Assembly (NCBI GenBank): GCA_046594915.1 | Contig: JBKJRC010000003.1 | Coordinates: forward strand, 124,001-188,000 | Length of the DNA stretch: 64,000 nt | From: Methylotenera_A sp046594915 | Lineage (GTDB): Bacteria > Pseudomonadota > Gammaproteobacteria > Burkholderiales > Methylophilaceae | Reading direction: 5' to 3' | Part shown: one piece after another, positions 9,726 through 18,455 of the stretch | Layout: every line of letters begins with the position of its first letter | Numbering within the stretch: the first letter of the stretch is position 1 | Made by a program: the position numbers and the translations under genes | The notes under the pieces: generated by a model | Told to the model about the DNA's origin: nothing | The model's database searches: none | What the model saw: the letters and a program-made list of their open reading frames with translations, nothing else

Positions 9726-9896
9726 TTAATCAATCCTAATCTTGCATTAAAACGAGATTGATTAAAACGCTAAATGATAAAAAGTCGTCAATTTGTAGTT
9801 TATCAAACCCTCCAAAAATGTTAAAATCATTTTTTTCGTAAGTTGTTCATTTAATTATAATTTTCGGAAACTTTTTTAATTTATTGGAGTTTAAGC

Positions 9897-10301
9897 ATGG
9901 CAGTAGAGCGCACCCTTAGCATTATCAAACCAGACGCAGTGGCAAAAAACGTGATTGGTCAAATTTATACGCGTTTTGAAAACGCTGGTTTAAAAATTGT
10001 TGCGGCCAAAATGGCGCAATTAACTAAAGCTGAGGCAGAAGGTTTTTACGCTGTGCACTCAGCACGTCCGTTTTTTAACGATTTAGTTAAATTCATGATT
10101 TCTGGCCCTGTGATGATTACAGCGTTAGAAGGCGAAAATGCTGTGTTAACGCACCGCGATTTGATGGGCGCAACTAATCCTAAAGAAGCGGCTGCTGGTA
10201 CGATTCGTGCAGATTTTGCTGAAAGTATTGATGCAAACGCAGTGCATGGTAGTGATTCTGCTGAAAACGCAGCAATCGAAATTAAGTATTTTTTCGGTTA
10301 A
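9897..10301 (+). CDS. ndk: Nucleoside diphosphate kinase
   Basis: Cytoplasmic enzyme balancing NTP pools by phosphate transfer through a phosphohistidine. The 134-residue sequence is complete, begins ERTLSIIKPDA, and has the active-site His117 in NAVHGSDS. It is slightly shorter than the common 141 to 143 residues. A GGAG lies at a suitable distance before the ATG. Upstream is an extended -10-like TG-T-TAAAAT at 9819-9827. The ndk-rlmN-pilW-rodZ order is common in beta- and gammaproteobacteria. Confidence 0.97.
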   Translation: MAVERTLSIIKPDAVAKNVIGQIYTRFENAGLKIVAAKMAQLTKAEAEGFYAVHSARPFFNDLVKFMISGPVMITALEGENAVLTHRDLMGATNPKEAAAGTIRADFAESIDANAVHGSDSAENAAIEIKYFFG

Positions 10302-10368
10302 GTGTTAGTTTAATTTTGGCGTTAATTTTTAATGTTAACTTTTTTAATATTATTTTTGGGTTAAGTAT

Positions 10369-11523
10369 CTGATTAATTTATTAAATTATAATCAAGCACA
10401 GCTCGCCGATTACTTTGCCAGTATCGGTGAGAAACCTTTTCGCGCCAAACAATTGATGCGCTGGATGCATCATTTTGGCGTGCATGATTTTGCGCAAATG
10501 ACCGATATTGCCAAAAACTTGCGCGAAAAATTAGCAGTGAGCACCGAAATTGCGTTGCCCAATGTGCAGTTAGAGCAAATCTCCAACGACGGCACACGCA
10601 AATGGTTAATCGGCACAAACGACCTTAAAACTGGCGCTGCCAGCAGTATCGAGACGGTGTTTATTCCCGAAGATGACCGCGGGACTTTGTGTATATCCAG
10701 CCAAGTGGGTTGTGCGTTGGCTTGCACATTCTGCAGCACCGGCGCACAAGGCTTTAACCGCAATTTAAGTGTGTCAGAAATTATCGGTCAGTTGGTAATT
10801 GCCAATAAATCTTTGCGTAGCGAATCAGGTTACGATTTGCTGTCTGCTAATGATCGCATTATCTCCAATGTGGTGATGATGGGCATGGGCGAGCCGTTAA
10901 CCAATTATGATAACGTGGTAACCGCGATGCAGATTATGCTGGACGACAGCGCATATGGTTTAAGCCGCCGACGTGTCACGCTTTCAACCAGTGGCATTGT
11001 GCCTGCGATGGATAAGCTGAAAGAAGATTGCCCGGTGGCTTTGGCGGTTTCGTTGCATGCGCCCAATGATGCGTTAAGAGATGTATTGGTGCCAATCAAT
11101 AAAAAATATCCGATTAAAGAGTTGATGGCGGCGTGTAATCGTTACTTGGAAAAAGCGCCGCGTGATTTTGTGACATTTGAATATGTGATGTTAGACGGTA
11201 TTAACGATACGGTTGAGCATGCGCACGAATTATTAAAAGTGATTAAAAGCGTGCCGTGTAAACTGAATTTGATTCCATTTAATCCATTCCCAAATAGTGG
11301 TTACGACACATCTAAACCTAGCCATATTCGCGTGTTCCGTGATATTTTAATGCAGGCTGGTTATGTGGTCACGGTGCGCAAAACGCGTGGTGATGATATT
11401 GATGCGGCTTGTGGGCAATTGGCCGGCAAAGTGCTGGATAAAACCAAACGCAATATGCTGAATTCTGATGTGAATAAAAATGCTAGTCTTAATAAAACAA
11501 TTTCAATAGAGGCGGTTTCATGA
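10369..11523 (+). CDS. rlmN: Dual-specificity 23S rRNA/tRNA C2-adenosine methyltransferase RlmN, apparent CTG (or ATT) start
   Basis: Radical SAM methylase acting on A2503 of 23S rRNA and A37 of some tRNAs. Cluster cysteines are C115, C119 and C122 in CALACTFC, and the catalytic C-terminal cysteine is in DIDAACGQLAG. The first ordinary start codons are TTG 10453 and ATG 10456. The frame stays open upstream to TAA 10345-10347 and encodes INLLNYNQAQLADYFASIG and EKPFRAKQLM, which match the conserved RlmN N-terminal domain. No ATG, GTG or TTG exists in that upstream stretch. CTG 10369, followed by Ile-Asn-Leu-Leu, fits the usual N-terminus; ATT 10372 is the alternative. The CTG start gives 384 residues, a normal family length. 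Confidence 0.9.
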   Translation: MINLLNYNQAQLADYFASIGEKPFRAKQLMRWMHHFGVHDFAQMTDIAKNLREKLAVSTEIALPNVQLEQISNDGTRKWLIGTNDLKTGAASSIETVFIPEDDRGTLCISSQVGCALACTFCSTGAQGFNRNLSVSEIIGQLVIANKSLRSESGYDLLSANDRIISNVVMMGMGEPLTNYDNVVTAMQIMLDDSAYGLSRRRVTLSTSGIVPAMDKLKEDCPVALAVSLHAPNDALRDVLVPINKKYPIKELMAACNRYLEKAPRDFVTFEYVMLDGINDTVEHAHELLKVIKSVPCKLNLIPFNPFPNSGYDTSKPSHIRVFRDILMQAGYVVTVRKTRGDDIDAACGQLAGKVLDKTKRNMLNSDVNKNASLNKTISIEAVS

Positions 11524-12287
11524 ATGTTAGGTTGATAAAAATGGGCATGCTTGGCGCTGTTTTGGCTTTGCTTGCTGCATGTGCTTCAACTTCACAGACC
11601 AATACTGGTATTTATAATGAAACCGCGACCACTGAACGGGCGCGTGCGCACAGTGATTTAGGCGCTGCTTATTTACAACAAAATAAGCTTGAAATCGCTT
11701 TGGCGGAATTTACCATTGCCACACAGATTGATGCGAATTATTCGCCTGCCTACAATGGTTTAGGCTTAGTGCATGCGGCGCTTGGGCAAGATGCCAAAGC
11801 GGATGCTAACTTTAAGCGTGCTATTCAAATTCAGCCTGATAGTTCGGAAGCACATAATAACTACGGCAATTTTTTGTGTGATAGAAAGCGTTACGATGAG
11901 TCAATTGGACATTATTTAGAGGCGGTTAAAAACCCGCTTTATCTAACACCTAACCTGGCTTATGCCAATGCAGGCATTTGTTCTGCACGCAAAAATGATA
12001 TTAAGAATGCCGAAATCTATTTAAATAAAGCCTTGCAGATTCAGCCTTTAACGCATTCTGCGGCTTATCAACTGGCCGAAATTCAGTTTAAACGTCACGA
12101 CATAAAAACTGCAAAAACGACCTTACAAAATGTGTTAATCGCCGCGCCCAGTGCAGAGTCGTTATGGCTAGCCATTAAAATTGAGCGCATATTGGGCGGG
12201 CGAGATAACGAAGCAAGCTATGCCCTGCAATTGCGTCAGCAATACCCAAGCTCTGAACAGACAAGCTTATTATTAAGCGGTCAATAA
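11520..12287 (+). CDS. pilW: Type IV pilus biogenesis/stability lipoprotein PilW (PilF), TPR protein
   Basis: A 255-residue outer-membrane lipoprotein. The N-terminal signal ends in the lipobox LAAC (Cys21), followed by tandem TPR units (for example AHSDLGAAYLQQNKLEIALAEF and AYNGLGLVHAALGQDAKA). In the family it helps assemble the PilQ secretin of type IV pili. The start ATG overlaps the rlmN stop (ATGA), so the genes are coupled. Pilus structural genes are not in this window, but the rlmN-pilW-rodZ order is the usual one. Confidence 0.92.
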   Translation: MNVRLIKMGMLGAVLALLAACASTSQTNTGIYNETATTERARAHSDLGAAYLQQNKLEIALAEFTIATQIDANYSPAYNGLGLVHAALGQDAKADANFKRAIQIQPDSSEAHNNYGNFLCDRKRYDESIGHYLEAVKNPLYLTPNLAYANAGICSARKNDIKNAEIYLNKALQIQPLTHSAAYQLAEIQFKRHDIKTAKTTLQNVLIAAPSAESLWLAIKIERILGGRDNEASYALQLRQQYPSSEQTSLLLSGQ

Positions 12288-12311
12288 CGATTGATAGAAG
12301 TTAAGGATAAT

Positions 12312-13358
12312 ATGGCACGCAAAACCATACAAACTGCTGAAGATAAAAAAATGTCAGAACAGGCTGAGCAAAGTAATCATCCGGCCAATAGGAGTGAAAA
12401 TCCAATATCGTCTGACACTGGTTCAAATGAAAGTATGGCTTATACGCGCTCACGCTGCGGCGGTGCGCTAAGAACCGCACGTGAAAAGCTAGGTTTGGCT
12501 ATACACGATGTGGCGAGCAACTTAAAAATAAGTAGTCGCCAGATTGAGGCGATTGAAGCGGACCAATTTGCAAACTTGCCCGAATCGACTATTGTCAGAG
12601 GATTTATCCGCAACTATGCCAAATTGCTAAAAATAGAGGCTGAGCCTTTGTTGGATGCTTATAACGTACTGGTGCCAAGTAAAGAGCCATTGGCTTTCAC
12701 CATAAAACCCACTAGCAGCATGAAAGTAAGTAGTTACAAAAAGCCTAAAACAGGCCGCTATATCTGGCTTGGTTTGTTGATTTTATTAGTACTTGCCAGC
12801 TGGCTTTTTTACCAGAATTACATTGAAAAACCAAGCCCAACCCTGCCAGCTGGCACTGAGGAATCAGAGCATCTACCGCAGCCTGCGTTGCCAGCAGCCG
12901 AGCGTGCAGAGCAATCGACTATACAACAATCGCCGCAACAACAGTCAATAGACATCGCATTGCCGCCTGCTACAACTAGCGAATTGCCTCAACCTGACAA
13001 TTCTGCGAATGCTGTATTAGCAAGCTCTACATTGCCAACCGAGACTGTGGCAAATGCTGCATTACCTGAACTTCAGTCAGCGCAGGTATTAAGCGACATG
13101 GCAAAATTGGAGTTTAATGCCAATCAGGAAACCTGGATTAGCATTGTGGATGAAGCGGGCAAACAAATTTACAATAAAACCATTTTTGCGGGAAGTCGTG
13201 AAAGTGTCGCCGTTAAGCTGCCAATCAACGTGACAGTGGGAAACGCAGGTGGTACCACAATGAGCATGAACAATAAGTTAGTCGATCTCGCGCCACATAC
13301 CCGCAGCAATGTCGCGCGGATTCAAGTGGATAAGCTTGAGTTAAGTCAGTTTGAGTAA
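12312..13358 (+). CDS. rodZ: RodZ-like cytoskeletal protein (HTH domain, one membrane helix, DUF4115)
   Basis: Membrane protein linking the MreB cytoskeleton to cell-wall synthesis. An N-terminal helix-turn-helix (about residues 45-110, LRTAREKLGLAIHDVASNLK) is followed by a basic stretch, one membrane helix (YIWLGLLILLVLASWLFY), a Pro/Gln-rich periplasmic linker and a C-terminal DUF4115-type domain (ETWISIVDEAGKQIYNK). The ATG at 12312 is chosen because AAGGA sits five bases before it; an in-frame TTG at 12291 lacks such a site. Length is 348 residues. It is followed directly by ispG. Confidence 0.9.
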   Translation: MARKTIQTAEDKKMSEQAEQSNHPANRSENPISSDTGSNESMAYTRSRCGGALRTAREKLGLAIHDVASNLKISSRQIEAIEADQFANLPESTIVRGFIRNYAKLLKIEAEPLLDAYNVLVPSKEPLAFTIKPTSSMKVSSYKKPKTGRYIWLGLLILLVLASWLFYQNYIEKPSPTLPAGTEESEHLPQPALPAAERAEQSTIQQSPQQQSIDIALPPATTSELPQPDNSANAVLASSTLPTETVANAALPELQSAQVLSDMAKLEFNANQETWISIVDEAGKQIYNKTIFAGSRESVAVKLPINVTVGNAGGTTMSMNNKLVDLAPHTRSNVARIQVDKLELSQFE

Positions 13359-13365
13359 TATCAAT

Positions 13366-14670
13366 ATGCGTCGTGCGTGTTTACAGGTAATGATTGGTCA
13401 CGTGCCTGTTGGCGGTGGCCTGCAAGGCACCGCCTCTGCTTCTGTTGTCGTGCAAAGTATGACCAATACCGATACCGCAGATGCGCAAGCCACTATTCAA
13501 CAGGTATTCGAGCTGTGGCAAGCGGGCAGCGAAGTGGTGCGTATTACCGTTAACTCGCCAGAAGCCGCTGCACAAGTAGGTAATATTCGTGCGGGTTTGG
13601 ATGCGCTTGGTTGTAATGTGCCGCTGGTGGGTGATTTTCACTACAACGGGCATAAATTGCTGGCGGCTTATCCGGATTGTGCAAAAAGTTTAGCCAAATA
13701 TCGCATTAACCCTGGCAACGTGGGCAAGGGCAGTAAGCGTGATGAGCAATTCGCTTATATGATTGAAACAGCGATTCAATACAATAAATCGGTGCGCATC
13801 GGCGTCAATTGGGGTAGCTTAGATCAGACAAAAATGGCGCAGATGATGGATGAAAATGGGCAGTCTGCCAGTCCATTATCCGCCGACGAGTTGATGCGCG
13901 AAGCCTTGATACAATCGGCATTAGAAAGCGCACAACAAGCAGTGGATATTGGCTTGCAGCCTAATCAGATTATTATTTCCTGCAAAGTCAGTAATGTGCA
14001 GGATTTAGTCAAAGTCTATCGTGATTTAGCAGCCCGTTGCGATTATCCGCTACATTTAGGGTTAACCGAAGCGGGTATGGGTTCTAAAGGCATTGTTGCC
14101 TCAACAGCCGCGTTATCCTTATTATTACAAGAAGGTATTGGCGACACGATTCGCATTTCGTTAACGCCTGAGCCAAACGAATCGCGTACCAAAGAAGTTG
14201 TTGTCGCGCAAGAGATTCTGCAAACCATGGGTATTCGTTCATTTACGCCATTGGTCACGGCTTGTCCAGGTTGCGGCCGCACGACTTCGACTTATTTTCA
14301 AGAGTTGGCGATGCAAATTCAACGTTATTTGCGCGAACAAATGCCGATTTGGCGCAAATCTTACCCAGGCGTAGAAGACATGAGCGTGGCGGTGATGGGC
14401 TGCGTGGTTAACGGGCCTGGCGAGTCAAAATTAGCCAATATCGGCATCAGTTTGCCAGGCACAGGCGAAACCCCAGTTGCACCAGTATTTGTGGATGGTG
14501 AAAAAACCGTGACGTTAAAAGGTGATTACATCGCTCAGGAATTTCAATCGATTGTAGAAGAGTATGTGCGGAAAAATTATGTAGAAGGCGGCAAGTTGCG
14601 GGCGAGTTTAAATTTAGGGCATACCGTGCAAAAAATCATTCCAATTCAAGTGTTAAGTCAGCATAAATGA
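13366..14670 (+). CDS. ispG: 4-hydroxy-3-methylbut-2-en-1-yl diphosphate synthase IspG (GcpE)
   Basis: Iron-sulfur enzyme of the MEP isoprenoid pathway that converts the cyclic diphosphate MEcPP to HMBPP. The N-terminal TIM-barrel part includes VVVQSMTNTDTAD. The C-terminal domain holds the cluster cysteines in CPGCGRT and MGCVVNGPGESK. I use the ATG at 13366; a TTG at 13351 that overlaps the rodZ stop is also possible. It overlaps hisS by four bases (ATGA). Length (about 434) is usual for proteobacterial IspG. Confidence 0.96.
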   Translation: MRRACLQVMIGHVPVGGGLQGTASASVVVQSMTNTDTADAQATIQQVFELWQAGSEVVRITVNSPEAAAQVGNIRAGLDALGCNVPLVGDFHYNGHKLLAAYPDCAKSLAKYRINPGNVGKGSKRDEQFAYMIETAIQYNKSVRIGVNWGSLDQTKMAQMMDENGQSASPLSADELMREALIQSALESAQQAVDIGLQPNQIIISCKVSNVQDLVKVYRDLAARCDYPLHLGLTEAGMGSKGIVASTAALSLLLQEGIGDTIRISLTPEPNESRTKEVVVAQEILQTMGIRSFTPLVTACPGCGRTTSTYFQELAMQIQRYLREQMPIWRKSYPGVEDMSVAVMGCVVNGPGESKLANIGISLPGTGETPVAPVFVDGEKTVTLKGDYIAQEFQSIVEEYVRKNYVEGGKLRASLNLGHTVQKIIPIQVLSQHK

Positions 14671-15932
14671 GTGAAAAATTTCAAAGCATAAAAGGCTTTT
14701 ACGATATTTTGCCAGAAGCGACCCCGCTGTGGTTTAAGTTAGAAGATACAGCCAGACGCGTGTTGACGCAGTATGGTTATAGCAATATTCGCATGCCCTT
14801 GGTGGAGAATACCGATTTATTTGTGCGCAGCGTGGGCGAGCACACCGATATCGTCGAAAAAGAAATGTATGCGTGGGTAGATAAACTCAATGGCGACAAA
14901 CTAACCTTGCGCCCAGAAGGCACAGCGGGCTGTGTGCGGGCGGTAATTGAGCATAATTTAACTTACAATGGTCCGCAGCGATTATGGTATTCGGGCGCGA
15001 TGTTTCGGCACGAAAATGTGCAAAAAGGGCGTCAACGCCAGTTTCATCAAATTGGCGTTGAGGCGCTTGGTTTTGAATCAGCACAGGTTGATGCAGAGCA
15101 AATTGCATTGTTGGCAAGGCTGTGGCGAGAACTGGGAATTGCTGATGTTGAACTGCAAATTAACACCATTGGCGATGCTGAAGAGCGTGTAGCTTATCGT
15201 CAAACGCTGATTGCCTATTTTGAACAACACGAAAATCTGCTGGACGAAGATGCAAAACGTCGTCTGCACACCAATCCATTACGCATTTTGGATAGTAAAA
15301 ATCCACGCATGCAAGCCATATGCGAAGCCGCGCCTAGACTGATGGATTGTTTGGGCGCTGCCAGCCGAACCCATTTTGAAAAGCTGTGTCAACTGCTTAG
15401 CGATGCGGCAATCGCTTATACAATCAATCATCGCTTGGTACGCGGCTTGGATTACTATAATCGCACCGTATTTGAATGGGTGACAACCAAATTGGGCGCG
15501 CAAGGCACTATCGCTGGCGGCGGTCGTTACGATGCTTTGGTAGAAAAATTAGGCGGCAATCCAACGCCTGCTTGTGGATTTGGCATTGGTTTAGAGCGTG
15601 TATTTTTATTGATGCAGGAATACGGCATAACCGCCAGCAATTGCCCTGATGTTTATTTGGTCAATGTTGGGGAGCTGGCTGAACAACAGGCGTTTGTGGT
15701 GGCAGAAACTTTAAGAAATGCAGGCTTAGAAGTAGCATTGCATGCGGGTGGCGGTAGTTTTAAATCGCAAATGAAAAAAGCCGACAGAAGTGGCGCGCGC
15801 TTTGCTGCGATTTTAGGCGACGATGAGATAACGGCAAATGAAATATCACTTAAGCCATTACTAGAAAAAGCCGAGCAGGTTAGATGTAAACTTTGCGACG
15901 TTGCGCAATATATTGGAGGTGGTAATGACTGA
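14667..15932 (+). CDS. hisS: Histidyl-tRNA synthetase
   Basis: Class II aminoacyl-tRNA synthetase, 421 residues, charging tRNA-His. It opens with FQSIKGFYDILPE, has the class II motif 2 region (AMFRHENVQKGRQRQFHQIG) near residues 112-131, the histidine-specific RGLDYYNRTVFEW near residue 255 and a C-terminal anticodon-binding domain. The start ATG overlaps the ispG stop. Its own stop codon overlaps the start of the SIMPL gene, continuing the chain of coupled genes. Confidence 0.97.
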   Translation: MSEKFQSIKGFYDILPEATPLWFKLEDTARRVLTQYGYSNIRMPLVENTDLFVRSVGEHTDIVEKEMYAWVDKLNGDKLTLRPEGTAGCVRAVIEHNLTYNGPQRLWYSGAMFRHENVQKGRQRQFHQIGVEALGFESAQVDAEQIALLARLWRELGIADVELQINTIGDAEERVAYRQTLIAYFEQHENLLDEDAKRRLHTNPLRILDSKNPRMQAICEAAPRLMDCLGAASRTHFEKLCQLLSDAAIAYTINHRLVRGLDYYNRTVFEWVTTKLGAQGTIAGGGRYDALVEKLGGNPTPACGFGIGLERVFLLMQEYGITASNCPDVYLVNVGELAEQQAFVVAETLRNAGLEVALHAGGGSFKSQMKKADRSGARFAAILGDDEITANEISLKPLLEKAEQVRCKLCDVAQYIGGGND

Positions 15933-16677
15933 CAATAAAAGTTTATCCAATGCCATGATTATTTTGGGTTTGCTGCTGGCCATTGGCATGGCAAGTGCCG
16001 CATTTATATTAGGCGTACAAGCCAAGCGTGCGGTTTCTGGCCAACAATCGATTACCGTTAAAGGTTTGGCCGAAAAACCTATTAAGGCAGATAGCGCTGA
16101 ATGGACAATTACCGTTGGTGTTACGCAAGCCACGCAAGCCGCGGCGTTAAAAAGTTTGGCAACCGAGCGGCAAGTGGTGGAAGCGTTTTTAAGCAAACAA
16201 GGTTTTACTGACAATGCATGGTTAACAGATGTGGAAACCATTGGCCCGCATTACGAAGAAGTATTTATTAAAGACATTCCGCGCCAAGTACAAAATGGCT
16301 TTGATGCGTATCAAAACATTCGAGTTAACACTCAAGATTTGGTCAAAATTACCGCAGCAAACAAGGCATTTTTACAGTTGCGTGCCGATAATCATCCTGT
16401 ATCTGTCCAGCCGCCTAATTATTTAGTGAGCAATTTAGATGCGGTTAAAATGTCTTTAATTGCCGATGCAACAAAAAATGCCCGTAATCGCGCAACAGAG
16501 TTTGTTAAGCAAGATGGCGTAAAGGTAGGTGTGATGAAATCGGCATCGCAAGGCGCGTTTTATATTTTACCAGTTGGCGGCGATGCTGGAGACGACAGCT
16601 ACGGCGGTGTGTATGATAAATCGACCATTAATAAAACCGCGCGCGTTGTGGTGACCATTGTTTACAACATTGAATAA
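15925..16677 (+). CDS. SIMPL domain (DUF541) envelope protein
   Basis: A 250-residue protein with one N-terminal membrane helix (AMIILGLLLAIGMASAAFIL) and a SIMPL/DUF541 domain that opens SITVKGLAEKPIKADSAEW. The ATG at 15925 is chosen because a perfect GGAGG lies five bases upstream; the frame could be extended back but would overlap hisS more. The family is loosely linked to oxidative stress and periplasmic signalling, with no defined biochemistry. It starts within the end of hisS and is an insertion relative to the usual hisS-yfgM neighbourhood. Confidence 0.85.
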   Translation: MTDNKSLSNAMIILGLLLAIGMASAAFILGVQAKRAVSGQQSITVKGLAEKPIKADSAEWTITVGVTQATQAAALKSLATERQVVEAFLSKQGFTDNAWLTDVETIGPHYEEVFIKDIPRQVQNGFDAYQNIRVNTQDLVKITAANKAFLQLRADNHPVSVQPPNYLVSNLDAVKMSLIADATKNARNRATEFVKQDGVKVGVMKSASQGAFYILPVGGDAGDDSYGGVYDKSTINKTARVVVTIVYNIE

Positions 16678-16692
16678 AGCATGCAATAAAAT

Positions 16693-17544
16693 ATGCGCAA
16701 CATTTTAGAAATTAGTGATTTAACGGTAACGCCTAAAAATGCCCTAAATCGTTTTTTGGTTAAAAATGCCTCTTTTGTGTTATCTGCGGGCAAAACCACT
16801 TGTATTGTTGGCGAATCGGGTAGCGGTAAAAGTTTGACCGCGTTAACCGTGATGGGTTTGCTGTCAAATCAATTGCAAGCAAGTGGCCGCGTGGTATTTA
16901 AAGGGCAGGATATTACCAAATTGGATAGTAAAGCCCTGCAAAAAATCCGCGGTGCAAAAATCGGCATGATTTTCCAAGAGCCGATGACTTCCCTTAACCC
17001 TGTATTGACGGTTGGTTTTCAAATCGGCGAATCATTAACGGCGCATTTAGGGCTTAAAGGTTCAGGTTTAAAGTTAAGAATCGAAAGCTTGCTACAACAA
17101 GTCGGCATTCCAGTCGATAGAGCCAATAGTTATCCCGATGAGCTTTCAGGCGGGCAACGGCAACGTGTGATGATTGCCATGAGCATTGCATGCGAGCCAG
17201 CGTTGCTCATTGCCGATGAGCCGACAACTGCGCTTGATATGACAGTGCAAGCGCAAATTTTAAAATTGTTGAGCGAGTTAAAAACCCGTATGAATATGGC
17301 GATGCTGTTTATTACGCATGATTTTGGCGTAGTAGAGGATATTGCGGATGATGTGATTGTGATGTTTAGAGGTGAGATTGTTGAAACAGGCACCAGGCAA
17401 CAGGTGCTGGAAAATCCGCAACATCCGTATACCAAAGCGCTGTTGGCTTGTGTGCCAGACGCAGAGGGTAAAAAACAGCTTAAACCAATTGATTATGCTT
17501 GGTTAAAACAGGATGTATTGAAACAAACTCAGGAGGCTATATGA
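16693..17544 (+). CDS. Peptide/nickel-type ABC transporter ATP-binding protein (DppD/OppD-like)
   Basis: Cytoplasmic ATPase of the oligopeptide/dipeptide/nickel importer family, 283 residues. Walker A is GESGSGKS, the ABC signature is LSGGQRQR, Walker B is LLIADEPTTALD, and the family-specific C-terminal element NPQHPYTKALLACVPD is present. It overlaps the next ATPase gene by four bases (ATGA). No permease or substrate-binding protein gene is adjacent, so the substrate cannot be inferred. The pair resembles the two halves of YejF. Confidence 0.92.
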   Translation: MRNILEISDLTVTPKNALNRFLVKNASFVLSAGKTTCIVGESGSGKSLTALTVMGLLSNQLQASGRVVFKGQDITKLDSKALQKIRGAKIGMIFQEPMTSLNPVLTVGFQIGESLTAHLGLKGSGLKLRIESLLQQVGIPVDRANSYPDELSGGQRQRVMIAMSIACEPALLIADEPTTALDMTVQAQILKLLSELKTRMNMAMLFITHDFGVVEDIADDVIVMFRGEIVETGTRQQVLENPQHPYTKALLACVPDAEGKKQLKPIDYAWLKQDVLKQTQEAI

Positions 17545-18368
17545 GTCTTCATCAGCAACACAATTTAAAAGAGGCCGATATTATTCTGCAAGCCAAGCAC
17601 TTGGTTAAAACTTACGCGCAAAGCAGTGGGCGTTTTGGTTTTGGCTCTAGTCAAATCAAGGCATTAGATGATGTCAGCATCTCGCTTAAAGCAAGTTCAA
17701 CTTTGGCTGTTGTGGGCGAATCTGGCTCGGGCAAATCCACTTTAGCGCGTTGTCTGTTACAATTGCACCCTTTCGACAGCGGCGAAGTGTTGTTTGAAGG
17801 CCAAGATTTAGCCAAGCTAGATGCAAAATCACTCAGAGCGATGCGTAAAAACTTGCAAATGGTGTTTCAAGATCCGTTTGCCTCGCTCAATCCACGTATG
17901 CGTGTGGGTGAAATTGTTGGCGAAGGATTGTTAATTCATGGCTTAGGCAATGCGGCCGAGCAAAAAAATAAAATGCAGCAAATGTTAGAGCGCGTTGGTT
18001 TAAGCGCCAGTGACGCGCTTAAATATCCGCACCAGTTTTCTGGTGGCCAGCGGCAGCGAATTGGCATTGCGCGTGCGTTGGTGTTGCAGCCCAAGGTGGT
18101 GGTGTGCGATGAACCCGTTTCTGCTTTAGATGTATCGGTGCAAGCGCAGATTTTATTGTTGTTAAAAGAATTGCAACAAGAAATGCAGTTAAGTTATGTG
18201 TTTATTAGTCACGATTTACGCGTGGTGCGGCATGTTGCCGATGAAATAGTGGTGATGCACAAAGGTAAAATAGTAGAACAGGGCACTGTGGTGGATATTT
18301 ATAATGCGCCGCAACAAGCCTACACACAGCAGTTGTTAAGTGCGATTCCAGGTCGAAAAGCCGCTTAA
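17541..18368 (+). CDS. Peptide/nickel-type ABC transporter ATP-binding protein (DppF/OppF-like)
   Basis: Second ATPase of a heterodimeric pair, 275 residues, with Walker A GESGSGKS, signature FSGGQRQR, Walker B VVVCDEPVSALD and a shortened C-terminal element (QAYTQQLLSAIPG). The start ATG at 17541 follows AGGAGG by a good distance and overlaps the previous stop; an upstream in-frame extension exists but is not needed. The matching membrane subunits must be encoded elsewhere or the pair serves another complex. It is followed by a hairpin and then yfgM. Confidence 0.93.
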   Translation: MSLHQQHNLKEADIILQAKHLVKTYAQSSGRFGFGSSQIKALDDVSISLKASSTLAVVGESGSGKSTLARCLLQLHPFDSGEVLFEGQDLAKLDAKSLRAMRKNLQMVFQDPFASLNPRMRVGEIVGEGLLIHGLGNAAEQKNKMQQMLERVGLSASDALKYPHQFSGGQRQRIGIARALVLQPKVVVCDEPVSALDVSVQAQILLLLKELQQEMQLSYVFISHDLRVVRHVADEIVVMHKGKIVEQGTVVDIYNAPQQAYTQQLLSAIPGRKAA

Positions 18369-18376
18369 AGTTAACC

Positions 18377-18405
18377 CTAAATTTAGCTCAAAAAAGCAAA
18401 TTTAG
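18377..18405 (+). terminator. Weak hairpin between the ABC pair and yfgM
   Basis: Arms CTAAATTT (18377-18384) and AAATTTAG (18398-18405) pair perfectly, and an inner GCT/AGC extends the stem beyond a one-base bulge. The following T-run is poor (TTTATATAC), so this may be a weak terminator, an attenuator or a processing site rather than a strong stop. Confidence 0.35.
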
Positions 18406-18455
18406 TTTATATACAGCATTGGCAAAGACTTAAAGTTAAAAAAGAGAGAACAGTA

